Shown here in pieces: positions 35,291 through 44,433 of a DNA stretch of 64,000 nt. The notes below the pieces were generated by a model. That model ran no database searches. It was not told where the DNA came from and saw only the letters and a list, made by a program, of their open reading frames with translations. Positions within the stretch are counted from its first letter, which is position 1; each line of letters opens with the position of its first letter. The stretch spans positions 62,001 through 126,000 of the forward strand of contig NZ_JAGGPB010000032.1 of the NCBI RefSeq assembly GCF_018614055.1, read 5' to 3'. The translations under genes were made by a program, and so were the position numbers. The stretch comes from Streptomyces sp. ISL-98 (GTDB lineage: Bacteria; Actinomycetota; Actinomycetes; Streptomycetales; Streptomycetaceae).

Positions 35291-35845
35291 ATGGACACCA
35301 CCTCGCGCCCGGCCGACGCAGAGCTCACTTTCCGCGACGCGACGGAAGCCGATGTCGACGTGCTGGTCGCGCTCATAGAGTCGGCGTACCGCGGGGACTC
35401 CAGCCGTTCGGGGTGGACGACGGAGGCCGACATCCTCGAAGGGCAGCGGACGGATCCCGAGGGCGTCCTCGATGTGATCAAGTCGCCCGACAGCCGACTG
35501 CTGACCGTCGAGCGGGACGGCGTGGTGGTCGCCTGCTGCCAGCTCGAACACCGGGGTGAGGCCGCCTACTTCGGCATGTTCGCCGTCGCGCCGGGCCTGC
35601 AGGGCGGCGGCTTGGGGAGGGTGATCATCGCGGAGGCGGAGCGGACGGTGCGTGAGGCGTGGGGCGTGGGTGAGATGTACATGACGGTGATCTCGGTACG
35701 TGACGAACTCATCGCCTGGTACGAGCGGCGCGGATACCGGCGGACGGGGCGGATGACCCCGTTCCCGTACGGCGACGAGCGGTTCGGCTTGCCGCAGCGG
35801 GACGACCTCGAGTTCGAGCTGCTGGTCAAGACGCTGGGCGGGTAG
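35291..35845 (+). CDS. GNAT-family N-acetyltransferase
   Basis: 184 residues with the acetyl-CoA loop MFAVAPGLQGGGLGR (Q/RxxGxG form) and the following IIAEAE helix, and a late YERRGYRRTGR motif. The substrate cannot be told; amines and small molecules are usual. It is divergent from the VOC gene with a 72-base gap. Confidence 0.9.
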   Translation: MDTTSRPADAELTFRDATEADVDVLVALIESAYRGDSSRSGWTTEADILEGQRTDPEGVLDVIKSPDSRLLTVERDGVVVACCQLEHRGEAAYFGMFAVAPGLQGGGLGRVIIAEAERTVREAWGVGEMYMTVISVRDELIAWYERRGYRRTGRMTPFPYGDERFGLPQRDDLEFELLVKTLGG

Positions 35846-35893
35846 GGGCACCGCGCCGCAGCAACCCGCACCCGCCCACGCCCGGAGCCGCCT

Positions 35894-36577
35894 CTACGCC
35901 GTGAACCGCCCCGTACGCCGAATCTCCGGGTAGTCCGTGGTCGCACCGTCCAGCTCCAGCGCCCGCACCAGCCGCAGATGGTCCTGCGTATTCACCACCC
36001 AGCCGATGACCGCGAGACCCTCCCTGTGCGCACGCTCCACCGTCTCCAGCGTCAGCCTCCGGATGTTCAGCGCGAGCGTCGCGGCGCCCACGGCCTTGGC
36101 GCGGTCCACCACATCGCCGCCCCAGCGGCTGGCGATCAGCGCGGTGCGTACGCCCGGTACCAGCGACGCGATCTCGGCGACCGCCTCGTCGTGGAACGAC
36201 GACACCTCCACGCGCCCGGCCAGATCCCGCCGGTGCATGACCTCGGCGAGCGCCCGCGCCGCTGCCACGTCCTTGATCTCCGCCTGGAGCGGGGACTTCA
36301 CGGCGTCGAGGACCTCCTCGAAGAGGGGAACGCGTTCGCCCTGCCCGGCGTCCAGTCCCCGCAGTTCCGCGAGGGTCAGGTCGGCGATCGCGCCCCTGCC
36401 GTCGGTCGTACGGTCCACCTCCGCGTCGTGCATGATCACGAGCGCGCCGTCCTTGCTCAGATGCAGATCCAGTTCGATCGCGTCCATGCCGGCCTGCTCG
36501 GCACGGACGAAGGAACGGAGGGTGTTCTCCGGCTCGACACCCATGACCCCACGATGACCAATGGTGAGGAAACTCAA
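35894..36577 (-). CDS. Glycerophosphodiester phosphodiesterase
   Basis: 227 residues from a TTG at 36577, chosen because the family begins with TIGHRG right after it and the 25 residues further upstream are Gly/Pro noise. The catalytic pattern is GHRG...ENTLRSF...AIELDLHLSKDG...MHDAEVDRTTDG, with later lysine and histidine motifs. It hydrolyses glycerophosphodiesters to glycerol-3-phosphate and an alcohol. No signal peptide, so it is probably cytosolic. Confidence 0.9.
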   Translation of the reverse strand: MSFLTIGHRGVMGVEPENTLRSFVRAEQAGMDAIELDLHLSKDGALVIMHDAEVDRTTDGRGAIADLTLAELRGLDAGQGERVPLFEEVLDAVKSPLQAEIKDVAAARALAEVMHRRDLAGRVEVSSFHDEAVAEIASLVPGVRTALIASRWGGDVVDRAKAVGAATLALNIRRLTLETVERAHREGLAVIGWVVNTQDHLRLVRALELDGATTDYPEIRRTGRFTA

Positions 36578-36703
36578 GGCAATCTCGCTTCCGTCGACGG
36601 CGGCTCCCGGGCAGCCTAACGGCCCTCTTCCCCGAGGGAACCCCGCTCGCACGCGGAAGCGGACCGCTCCGCTCGGGCCCGGGCCGGGCCGGCGCGAGCC
36701 GCG

Positions 36704-37423
36704 TCACCCTTGCGTGAGCGGACCCCCGGCGCCTTGACGCGGCGGCGTCCCCGGCGGAGGCGTCCCCAGCGGCGGCCTCCCCGGCGAAGGCGTCCCCGGC
36801 GGCCTCCTCGGCGAAGGCGTCCCCGGCGGGCCCAGCGTCCCCAGCCCGTCCAGATCGGCCAGCATCGCCTCCGCCAGTTCCAGCTCGGCCAGGTGCTGCC
36901 GCTCGCTCCAGCGCAGTGCCACCTGAGGATGTGCCCAGTCGGCGACACCCCCCGCCCGCGCCAGAGCGTCCCGTACCTCCTTCAACTCGCCCCGCGTACG
37001 GGCGATGTGGTCCTCCACGCGCTCCCGTAGGCGCTCCGGGTCCGCCAGGTGACCCAGCCATACGCGCAGCACCAGCGGATGCTTGAGCACCGGCGGGCCC
37101 ACGTCCCCGGCACTGTCCGCCCACTCGGCAAGCGCTGCCCGGCCCGCTTCGGTGATCGCGTACTGCCGTTTGGTGCGCGGCTCTTCGGGGCCCGAGCGCC
37201 GGGACGCCGCGTAACCGAGGGATTCGAGGCGCCGGAGCTCCGCGTAGATCTGGCTGATGGCGGGCGACCAGTAGAAGAAGCGCAGTGAGGCGTCCGCCCA
37301 CTTCTTCAGTTCGTAGCCGGTTCGCTCACCCGGGAAGGAGAGCAGACCGAGCACCGCCCAGGCGGTCGGCGGCAGGTCGCCCGGGCCCGGGTCTTGCTTC
37401 TTCGATATCTGACGACTAGTCAT
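36704..37423 (-). CDS. PadR-family regulator with Pro/Gly-rich tail
   Basis: 239 residues from ATG 37423; the longer frame above it starts in sequence that is not coding-like. The winged-helix core (VLGLLSFPGERTGYELKKW and ISQIYAELRRLESLGY) is classic PadR, and the C-terminal dimer helices follow. The last roughly 55 residues repeat GTPSPRRPP, GTPSPGRPP and GTPPP. It is divergent from the LLM oxidoreductase with a 52-base gap, so it is a likely regulator of that operon. Confidence 0.88.
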   Translation of the reverse strand: MTSRQISKKQDPGPGDLPPTAWAVLGLLSFPGERTGYELKKWADASLRFFYWSPAISQIYAELRRLESLGYAASRRSGPEEPRTKRQYAITEAGRAALAEWADSAGDVGPPVLKHPLVLRVWLGHLADPERLRERVEDHIARTRGELKEVRDALARAGGVADWAHPQVALRWSERQHLAELELAEAMLADLDGLGTLGPPGTPSPRRPPGTPSPGRPPLGTPPPGTPPRQGAGGPLTQG

Positions 37424-37475
37424 ATGGCTGATTGAAATAAGCGCAGCCCCATGGACGCAACCCCCTGGAGGCACC

Positions 37476-38648
37476 GTGAAGTTCTCCGTCATCTTCGAGG
37501 CGCAACTGGCCGACCCCACCGTCGAGCGCGAGCATCAGGTCATCCGCGACAGTGTCGAACAGGCGGTGCTCGCCGAGGAGATGGGCTTCGACCGGATCTG
37601 GGCCGTCGAGCACCATTCCCTGAAGTGGTACGCGCACATGTCCGCCCCGGAGATCTTCCTCACCTGGGTGGCCGCGAAGACCACGACCATCCGCATCGGT
37701 CATGGCGTCGTCTGCATGCCGTTCCGCTTCAACCACCCGGCGCGCGTCGCCGAACGCGCCGCCATGCTCGACCTGCTCTCCGGCGGGAGGCTCGACCTGG
37801 GAGCCGGGCGCGGCGGTACGGAGCAGGAGACCTCGCTGTGCGGGGTCGACAGGGACCGTACGACCCAGGAGGTCGAGGAGGCGCTGCGGATCATCGGCAG
37901 GGCGTGGCAGGAGGACGAGCTGGAGTATCACGGCGAGCTGATCGACATTGATCCGCATCCGATCCTGCCCCGGCCCGAGCAGATCCCGCACCCTCCGCTC
38001 TTCCTCGCGTGCAGCCGCACCGAGACCCTCACCCAGGCCGCCGAGCTCGGTATCGGCGCGCTGGTGATGGGCTTCGCGGGACCGGAGTCGATCGCGGGGA
38101 TGCGTACCGCGTACGACGCCGCCCTCGCCACCCGCACCCCGGAGCGGTTCGTGTCGAGCGTCGTCAACGACCACTTCTCGGTGCTCTGCCCGACGATCGT
38201 GCTCGACGACCGCCAACGGGCGCGGCGCATCGGCGTACGCGGCCAGCGTTTCTTCGCCCAGTCCATCGGCCATTGGTACGGCGGCGCGGGCATCCCGGAC
38301 GAGGCGGTCGTCGACGGCGCCGACGAGGCGGCCGAGATGCGCAGGGCCGCCGAGCAGGTCGTCGCGCGGCTGCACGAGCACGACATCCCGGTACGCCCCG
38401 CCTCCACGGCCACGTTCAACGCCGACCACGCCTACGGCACGGCGGACGACGCCATCGCGTATGTGGAACGCCTCCGCGACGCGGGCGCCGACGAAATCAT
38501 GTGCTTGATCCAAATGGGCACCGTCCCGCAGGAGGCGTGCCTGGAAACGATCCGGCAGTGGGGCGAGAAAGTCATCCCGTACTTCAAGGAGAGCGGCTTC
38601 AAGGAGAGCGGCTTCAAGGAGAGCGGCCTCCAGGAGAGCGGCCGATGA
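37476..38648 (+). CDS. LLM-class flavin-dependent oxidoreductase
   Basis: 390 residues from GTG 37476, after TGGAGG. It has the luciferase-like TIM-barrel pattern: MGFDRIWAVEHHS, TTTIRIGHGVVCMP, LDLGAGRGGTEQE and a C-terminal FEM-type region. It likely uses reduced flavin, perhaps F420 or FMN, for monooxygenation. The C-terminus ends in FKESG repeated (see the repeat feature). The stop overlaps the esterase start by ATGA. The divergent PadR gene likely controls the pair. Confidence 0.9.
   Translation: MKFSVIFEAQLADPTVEREHQVIRDSVEQAVLAEEMGFDRIWAVEHHSLKWYAHMSAPEIFLTWVAAKTTTIRIGHGVVCMPFRFNHPARVAERAAMLDLLSGGRLDLGAGRGGTEQETSLCGVDRDRTTQEVEEALRIIGRAWQEDELEYHGELIDIDPHPILPRPEQIPHPPLFLACSRTETLTQAAELGIGALVMGFAGPESIAGMRTAYDAALATRTPERFVSSVVNDHFSVLCPTIVLDDRQRARRIGVRGQRFFAQSIGHWYGGAGIPDEAVVDGADEAAEMRRAAEQVVARLHEHDIPVRPASTATFNADHAYGTADDAIAYVERLRDAGADEIMCLIQMGTVPQEACLETIRQWGEKVIPYFKESGFKESGFKESGLQESGR
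38583..38642 (+). repeat. Four 15-bp tandem repeats at the end of the LLM gene
   Basis: The unit ttcaaggagagcggc occurs at 38583, 38598 and 38613, with a variant ctccaggagagcggc at 38628. Each unit adds FKESG to the protein tail and also contains an AAGGAG or CAGGAG Shine-Dalgarno-like core just before the next gene's ATG at 38645. Confidence 0.85.
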
Positions 38649-39649
38649 CAGGCGAGGCCGGCGACCGCCTGGCCCCCGATGCGCGGCAACTGGTCGACCT
38701 CATGACCTCCGTCTTCCCCGATCTCGGCGGCGCCGTCACCGACGCCGTCGAGGCCCGCCGCATGATCGACGCGTTGCCGAAGCCGCCGGTGGCGCCGCCG
38801 CAGGTCGGCTCGGTGGAGGACCGGACCATTCCGGGCCCGGACGGCGCTCCAGGGATACCCGTGCGGATCTACCGGCCCGACCCGCAGGCCGCGCCGGGAC
38901 CCCGGCCCACCGTCGTCTTCTGCCACGGGGGCGGCTGGGTCATCGGCGGTCTGGACAGCCACGACTTCACCGTCCGGGGCCTGTGCCGCGCCTCGGGCGC
39001 CGTGCTGGTCTCCGTCGACTACCGGCTCGCACCCGAGGCCCGGTTTCCCGCCGCCGTCGAGGACGCGTACGCCGCCCTGCTGTGGGCCGCCGGCCATGTC
39101 GGGGAGCTGGGCGGCGACCCGCGGGCGCTGGTCGTCGCGGGCGACAGCGCGGGCGGCACCCTGTCGGCCGTGGCCGCGCTCATCGCGAAGGAGCGTGGCG
39201 GCCCTGCCATCGCACTTCAGGCGCTCGTCTATCCGGCGGCCGACGCCGGGCAGGACACCGACTCGTACCGGAAGAACGCCACCGGCTACTTCATGGGGGC
39301 GACCGCGCTGCGCTGGTTCTGGGAGCAGTACCTGGGCCCGGACGGCGACGGGGGCCATCGGTACGCCTCGCCGCTGCGGGCCGGCGACCTTGCGGGGCTG
39401 CCGCCCGCGTACATCGTCACCGCGGGCTGTGATCCGCTCTGCGACGAGGGGCAGGCGTACGCGCAGAGGCTCCGGAGGGCCGGGGTGACGGTCGCGGAAC
39501 GCCACTGTCCCGGGATGTTCCACGGCTTCTTCGGCTTCTCGGAAATCCTCGATGACGCCCGCGATGCCTTGGCCGGAGTGGCAGAAGCCATCGCCAGTAC
39601 GGCCAAGGACAGGAAGAATCGCTGCGATCAAGGGGGCTGTGCAGGATAA
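38645..39649 (+). CDS. Alpha/beta hydrolase, HSL/arylacetamide-type esterase
   Basis: 334 residues starting inside the LLM stop. It has the oxyanion motif HGGGW, nucleophile serine in GDSAGG, an aspartate in GCDPLCDEG and histidine in MFHGFF, as in hormone-sensitive-lipase-like esterases. It is probably cytosolic. Coupling to the flavin monooxygenase suggests linked oxidation and ester cleavage of a small molecule, possibly a Baeyer-Villiger ester (inference). Confidence 0.9.
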   Translation: MTGEAGDRLAPDARQLVDLMTSVFPDLGGAVTDAVEARRMIDALPKPPVAPPQVGSVEDRTIPGPDGAPGIPVRIYRPDPQAAPGPRPTVVFCHGGGWVIGGLDSHDFTVRGLCRASGAVLVSVDYRLAPEARFPAAVEDAYAALLWAAGHVGELGGDPRALVVAGDSAGGTLSAVAALIAKERGGPAIALQALVYPAADAGQDTDSYRKNATGYFMGATALRWFWEQYLGPDGDGGHRYASPLRAGDLAGLPPAYIVTAGCDPLCDEGQAYAQRLRRAGVTVAERHCPGMFHGFFGFSEILDDARDALAGVAEAIASTAKDRKNRCDQGGCAG

Positions 39650-39730
39650 TTTATTGGGGCACCACTTGAGTGGGAGGGGTGAATACCTATACGGTGCCTT
39701 GACGCGAGGTTCTCCCGTGGAGGAAGTGAC

Positions 39731-41128
39731 ATGACGGAAATTCTTGTGCAGGACATAGCAGCCGGCGGCATATCCGACGCCCGGCGCGTGGTCGAGCACC
39801 TGGCCTGGCCCGAGCTCAAGAATGCCGTGGAGGAGATCCGGCCCTGGCAGTCGGCCGACGGTTCCATCGACTTCGACGCCGAAGGGGCGCCCTCCCGCGT
39901 CACCGCGGAGGCCACCCTCGACCGTGTGATCAACGCGGTCGAGACGCTCGCCCCGCTGCTGGAGCACGACGCCGCGTACCACCGCGCCCTCGTGGCCGAC
40001 CTGCGCAAGTGGGCCGACAGCGGCTTCGGCGTACCCGACTTCCTGGACTCGCTGCTCGCCTTCCAGCCCGCGCAGCAGCGCGCTGACGGCCTGCAGCACC
40101 TGGTCGTCTTCCCGATGTACACGCAGAACGGCAACCCCGACCGCAACCTCGAAGCGGTCGTGCTGCGCATGGTGTGGCCCGAGTGGCTTTCGGAGCTCGA
40201 GCGCACCCGTTACGACAACCCGCTCTTCCTCGGCATCACCTTCGAGGACTTCACCGCCGGGTACGACACCCACTCCGCGGTGCTCTTCCCGGAGACGATC
40301 GCCGTCCGCGAGGCCCCCGAGCGCTTCACCTGGGGCGGCATCTTCTGCGACCGCGAAGCGGCTCGCTTCCGCCGCGTCACCGAGGCCTCCGTGGAGATCC
40401 TCGGCCTCGAACTGCCCGAGGACATCCGCGCGATGGTCTCCGACCAGACCCGCTGCGAGCAGGCCTTCGTCCTGTGGGACATGGTCCACGACCGCACCCA
40501 CAGCCACGGCGACCTGCCCTTCGACCCGTTCATGATCAAGCAGCGCCAGCCGTTCTGGATGTACGGCCTGGAGGAGCTGCGCTGCGACCTCACCGCCTTC
40601 AAGGAGGCCGTGAAGCTCGAAGCCGAGGGCAACGCGCACGGCCGCGACGTGCAGTACGCCGTGCTGTTCGACCGGATGTTCCGCTTCCCGGTCAGCGGCG
40701 ACCGCGTCCGCAACTACGACGGCCTCGGCGGCCAGCTGCTCTTCGCGTACCTCCACAAGCACGATGTGGTGCGCTGGACCGACAACACGCTGAAGATCGA
40801 CTGGGAGCGTGCTCCGCAGGTCACCAACCAGCTCTGCTCCGAGATCGAGGACCTCTACCGGGCGGGCATCGACCGTCCGAAGCTGGTCCACTGGTTCGCG
40901 GCGTACGACCTGGTCTCGACGTACCTGGCACCCCACCCCGGCTCGCGCTGGGCCAAGGGCCCGGACGCCCTGGATCTGTCGCTGCCCCCGCGCAAACTCG
41001 TCGACGACGTGCTTCCGGACGAGTTTCCGTTGAGCATGTTCTATGAGGCGCTTTCCAAGAAGCTGAAGAATGTGATCGCCTCGACCAAGGGGATCACCGC
41101 GGCGAGTGCCGAGCGGGTGGCCGCGTGA
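39731..41128 (+). CDS. DUF6421 protein
   Basis: 465 residues after a GGAGGAAG site. I recognise the DUF6421 family but no function for it. Tryptophan, histidine and acidic residues are common (for example DRTHSHGDLPFDPFMIKQRQPF and HWFAAYDLVSTYL), with no signal peptide or membrane helix. It leads a three-gene unit with an SDR and a threonine aldolase-like protein, with a 26-base gap to the first, so it may act in the same pathway. Confidence 0.75.
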   Translation: MTEILVQDIAAGGISDARRVVEHLAWPELKNAVEEIRPWQSADGSIDFDAEGAPSRVTAEATLDRVINAVETLAPLLEHDAAYHRALVADLRKWADSGFGVPDFLDSLLAFQPAQQRADGLQHLVVFPMYTQNGNPDRNLEAVVLRMVWPEWLSELERTRYDNPLFLGITFEDFTAGYDTHSAVLFPETIAVREAPERFTWGGIFCDREAARFRRVTEASVEILGLELPEDIRAMVSDQTRCEQAFVLWDMVHDRTHSHGDLPFDPFMIKQRQPFWMYGLEELRCDLTAFKEAVKLEAEGNAHGRDVQYAVLFDRMFRFPVSGDRVRNYDGLGGQLLFAYLHKHDVVRWTDNTLKIDWERAPQVTNQLCSEIEDLYRAGIDRPKLVHWFAAYDLVSTYLAPHPGSRWAKGPDALDLSLPPRKLVDDVLPDEFPLSMFYEALSKKLKNVIASTKGITAASAERVAA

Positions 41129-41154
41129 GCCCTCGCGCCCAGGAGGCGACGAAC

Positions 41155-41925
41155 ATGACCGCAAACACCGTCGGTAACGGCAATGGAGGACCGCTGGAAG
41201 GCGCCGTCGTCGCGGTCGCCGGAGCCGGTGGACCGGCCGGCCGCGCCGCTCTGCTGAGGCTCGCCGAGGCAGGGGCCGTCGTGGTGGCCTCCGACGCCGA
41301 CGCGGCACGCCTCGCGGAGGCCGTCGACGCGGCCCGGTACGCCCACGGCGGCGCCACCGTCACCGGTGACATCGTCGACCTTCTCGACCTGGAAGCCACC
41401 CGGGACTGGGTCGACAAGACCGAGAAGGAATTCGGCCGGGTCGACGGCATGGTCCACCTTGTCGGCGGCTGGCGCGGCGCGAAGTCCTTCACCGAGACCG
41501 ACCTCGCGGACTGGGACTTCCTGGAGAAGCTCCTCATCCGTACCGTCCAGCACACCTCGATCGCCTTCCACGACGCGCTGCTGCGCAGCGACCGCGGCCG
41601 GTTCGTCCTGGTGAGCCAGTCCGGTGCGGCCAAGCCCACGGCGAACAACGCCGCGTACAACGCGGGCAAGGCCGCCGCCGAGGCATGGACCCTCGCGCTC
41701 TCCGACTCCTTCCGCAAGGCGGGGGGCGACGACGGTCCGCGGGCCGCGGCTGCCATCCTGATCGTCAAGGCACTGGTGCACGACGCGATGCGCGCCGAGC
41801 GCCCGAACGCGAAGTTCGCGGGCTTCACGGACGTCAAGGAACTGGCCGAGGCCATCGCCGGAGTCTGGGAGAAGCCCGCCAGGGAAGTGAATGGACAGCG
41901 CCTGTGGCTGACCCCCAAGCCGTGA
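41155..41925 (+). CDS. Short-chain dehydrogenase/reductase
   Basis: 256 residues from ATG 41155, 8 bases after AGGAGG; the frame extends to a GTG at 41125 overlapping the previous stop. The NAD site is altered to AVAGAGGPAGR. The catalytic set is Ser in SQSG, then YNAGK. The pattern fits an SDR that reduces or oxidises an alcohol. Its stop overlaps the threonine aldolase start. Confidence 0.87.
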   Translation: MTANTVGNGNGGPLEGAVVAVAGAGGPAGRAALLRLAEAGAVVVASDADAARLAEAVDAARYAHGGATVTGDIVDLLDLEATRDWVDKTEKEFGRVDGMVHLVGGWRGAKSFTETDLADWDFLEKLLIRTVQHTSIAFHDALLRSDRGRFVLVSQSGAAKPTANNAAYNAGKAAAEAWTLALSDSFRKAGGDDGPRAAAAILIVKALVHDAMRAERPNAKFAGFTDVKELAEAIAGVWEKPAREVNGQRLWLTPKP

Positions 41926-43001
41926 ACCAGAACAACACGGCGAAGACCGACGCCCGTCGGCACCACGACCCGCTGGTACGTGGCTTCGCGAGCGACAACT
42001 ACGCGGGCGCACACCCCGAAGTTCTCGCCGCGATCGCCCTCGCCAACGGCGGCCACCAGGTCGCCTACGGCGAGGACGACTACACCGACCACCTCCAGCG
42101 GATCATGCACAGCCACTTCGGCCCGCTCGCCGAGGCGTTCCCCGTCTTCAACGGGACCGGCGCCAACGTGGTCGCCCTCCAGGCGCTCACGGACCGGTGG
42201 GGTGCGGTCATCGCCGCCGAGAGTGCGCACATCAACGTCGACGAGTGCGGCGCCCCGGAGCGGGTCGGCGGCCTCAAGCTGCTGACCGTACCGACGCCGG
42301 ACGGCAAGCTGACGCCCGAGCTCATCGACCGGCAGGCGTACGGCTGGGAGGACGAGCACCGTGCCATGCCGCAGGTCGTCTCGATCACCCAGAACACCGA
42401 GCTGGGCACGGTCTACACACCGGACGAGATCCGGGCGATCTGCGACCACGCGCACCAGCACGGGATGAAGGTGCACCTCGACGGCGCCCGGATATCCAAC
42501 GCCGCGGCCTCGCTCGACGTACCGCTGCGGACCTTCACCAACACCGTGGGCGTCGACATCCTGACCTTCGGCGGCACCAAGAACGGCATGGTCTTCGGTG
42601 AGGCCGTGGTCGTCCTCAACCCCGACGCGGTGCGCGCCATGAAGCACCTGCGCAAGATGTCGATGCAGCTCGCCTCCAAGATGCGCTTCGTATCGGTGCA
42701 GTTGGAGGCGATGCTCGCGCGCGACCTGTGGCTGCGCAATGCCCGCCACGCGAACGAGATGGCGCAGCGGCTCGCCGCCGGTGTCCGCTCGGTGGACGGC
42801 GTGGAGATCCTCTATCCGGTGCAGGCCAACGCCGTCTTCGCGCGGCTGCCGCACGACGTCAGTGTGCGTCTGCAGGAGCGCTACCGCTTCTACTTCTGGA
42901 ACGAGGCGGCGGGCGACGTCCGCTGGATGTGCTCCTTCGACACCTCGGAGGACGACGTCGACGGCTTCGTGCAGGCGCTCAAGGAAGAGATGGCCAGGTA
43001 G
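41922..43001 (+). CDS. Threonine aldolase-like / beta-eliminating lyase PLP enzyme
   Basis: 359 residues from GTG 41922, which overlaps the SDR stop; a GTG at 41904 is an alternative. The sequence has FASDNYAGAHPEVL near the start, the GARISN and FGGTKNG motifs with PLP-binding lysine, as in low-specificity L-threonine aldolase (LtaE/GLY1). It would cleave beta-hydroxy amino acids to glycine and an aldehyde. Together with the SDR, an aldehyde or hydroxy-amino-acid route is possible (inference). Confidence 0.88.
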   Translation: MNQNNTAKTDARRHHDPLVRGFASDNYAGAHPEVLAAIALANGGHQVAYGEDDYTDHLQRIMHSHFGPLAEAFPVFNGTGANVVALQALTDRWGAVIAAESAHINVDECGAPERVGGLKLLTVPTPDGKLTPELIDRQAYGWEDEHRAMPQVVSITQNTELGTVYTPDEIRAICDHAHQHGMKVHLDGARISNAAASLDVPLRTFTNTVGVDILTFGGTKNGMVFGEAVVVLNPDAVRAMKHLRKMSMQLASKMRFVSVQLEAMLARDLWLRNARHANEMAQRLAAGVRSVDGVEILYPVQANAVFARLPHDVSVRLQERYRFYFWNEAAGDVRWMCSFDTSEDDVDGFVQALKEEMAR

Positions 43002-43030
43002 CACGCATAACGCACGCATCGCATAAATAT

Positions 43031-43068
43031 GCGGCTGACCGGAAAGTGATTGACTTCCGGTCGGCCGC
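43031..43068 (+). terminator. Hairpin terminator after the threonine aldolase gene
   Basis: A 14-bp stem (gcggctgaccggaa at 43031 with its partner at 43055-43068, one G-U pair) around a 10-base loop, then a short T-rich stretch. It lies 30 bases after the stop and before the transglutaminase-like gene. Confidence 0.82.
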
Positions 43069-43087
43069 GTCTTTATGCTCGGCCGCC

Positions 43088-43687
43088 ATGGAGATGATCC
43101 AGGAAACCCCGGCCCTTTCGGCCTACTTGGCGTCCGACGAGGCCGTCGACCATGAACATCCGCTCGTACGGGACGTGGCGGCGAAGCTGCGCGCCGAAGC
43201 GTCCGATGCATACACATACGCCAAAGCGGCCTACGAGTTCGTACGCGACACCGTCCCGCACTCCCACGACACGGGCGACATGCGCGTCACCTGGCGTGCC
43301 TCCGACGTCCTCGCGCAGCGCACCGGAATCTGCCACGCCAAGTCCCACGCCCTCGCCGCCCTGCTGCGCGCCGAGTCCATCCCCACCGCGCTCTGCTATC
43401 AGCGGCTCACGGACGACGACGGCTCGAATCCGATGGTCCACGGCTTGGTCGCCATCAAGCTCCCGGGGCAGAGTGCCTGGTCGCGGCAGGATCCGCGCGG
43501 CAACAAGCCCGGCGTGGACGCGCAGTTCTCCCTCGACGGTGAGCGGCTGGCCTGGTCCGTGCGTCAAGAGTGCAGTGAAGTGGACTACCCGGTGTTGTAT
43601 GCTGCACCACATCCGGCCGTCCTGCGCGCTCTGCGAGCCGCCCCGGACCGGCCGTACCTCTGGCGGACACTCCCCGTCGCACTCTGA
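43088..43687 (+). CDS. Transglutaminase-like cysteine peptidase-fold protein
   Basis: 199 residues. The catalytic triad is plain: Cys in GICHAKSHAL, His in MVHGLVAIKL, Asp in RQDPRGNKPG. The family includes protein-modifying and peptidase-like enzymes, and no signal peptide is present, so it works in the cytosol. It is followed 22 bases later by a B3/B4 domain gene, a pairing worth noting. Confidence 0.87.
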   Translation: MEMIQETPALSAYLASDEAVDHEHPLVRDVAAKLRAEASDAYTYAKAAYEFVRDTVPHSHDTGDMRVTWRASDVLAQRTGICHAKSHALAALLRAESIPTALCYQRLTDDDGSNPMVHGLVAIKLPGQSAWSRQDPRGNKPGVDAQFSLDGERLAWSVRQECSEVDYPVLYAAPHPAVLRALRAAPDRPYLWRTLPVAL

Positions 43688-43709
43688 ACGCCCCCGAGGC
43701 AAGGCAGAC

Positions 43710-44402
43710 ATGACACTCACACTCACCGTGTCGGACGAGGTGCGGGCCCTCGCCCCCGGCTTCACCCACCTCGCCGTCGAGGCCCACGGCCTGGTCAACG
43801 GGCCCAGCGACGCGAACAGTTCGGCCCTCCTCGACGACGCGACGCGCCGCCTCACCGAGCGCCTCGGCAGCCTCGCCCCGCACGAGGACCCGCACATGGC
43901 CGCCTGGCGGGCCGCGTACACGGCCTTCGGCACCAAGCCGTCCCGCAACCGCAACTCCGCCGAGGCGCTCGCCAAGCGCGCGCTGTCGGACGCCGGACTG
44001 CCGCGCATCAATCTGCTCGTCGATCTCTACAACGCCATAAGCGTCGCGCACCTCATCCCGGTCGGCGGCGAGGACCTGGACCGGATCACGGGCGGCATGA
44101 GGCTCGTACGGGCCACCGGCGAGGAGCCCTTCGTGACGGTCGCGGGCGGCGAGGACGTCGTCGAGCACCCCGACGCGGGCGAGGTCGTCTGGTGCGACGA
44201 CGAAGGCGTCACCTGCCGGCGCTGGAACTGGCGCCAGGGTGTCCGCACGCGCCTGACCGAGGAGTCGGTCAGCGCCGTCTTCCTGCTGGAAAGCATGGCC
44301 CCCATGACGATCGGCGAGCTCGAGGCCGCAGGGGCCGAACTCGCCGAGTCGCTGGAGAAGCTGAGCCCCGGGGCGCGGATCACCGTCCGCTCCCCGGAGT
44401 AG
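43710..44402 (+). CDS. Free-standing B3/B4 domain protein (PheT-editing-like)
   Basis: 230 residues matching the B3/B4 fold found in the beta subunit of phenylalanyl-tRNA synthetase, with FGTKPSRNRNSAEAL and LPRINLLVDLYNA. Free-standing members are thought to bind amino-acyl compounds or edit mischarged tRNA. No signal peptide. It probably shares a transcript with the transglutaminase-like gene. Confidence 0.85.
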   Translation: MTLTLTVSDEVRALAPGFTHLAVEAHGLVNGPSDANSSALLDDATRRLTERLGSLAPHEDPHMAAWRAAYTAFGTKPSRNRNSAEALAKRALSDAGLPRINLLVDLYNAISVAHLIPVGGEDLDRITGGMRLVRATGEEPFVTVAGGEDVVEHPDAGEVVWCDDEGVTCRRWNWRQGVRTRLTEESVSAVFLLESMAPMTIGELEAAGAELAESLEKLSPGARITVRSPE

Positions 44403-44433
44403 CCCCCCGGAGTAAATCAGGCCGTACGGACGG

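Noticed and set aside
38432..41308. 958-residue minus-strand open frame
   Set aside because: It runs opposite the LLM, esterase and DUF6421 genes, which have clear family motifs. The antisense protein is Arg/Gly/Val-rich without recognisable domains.
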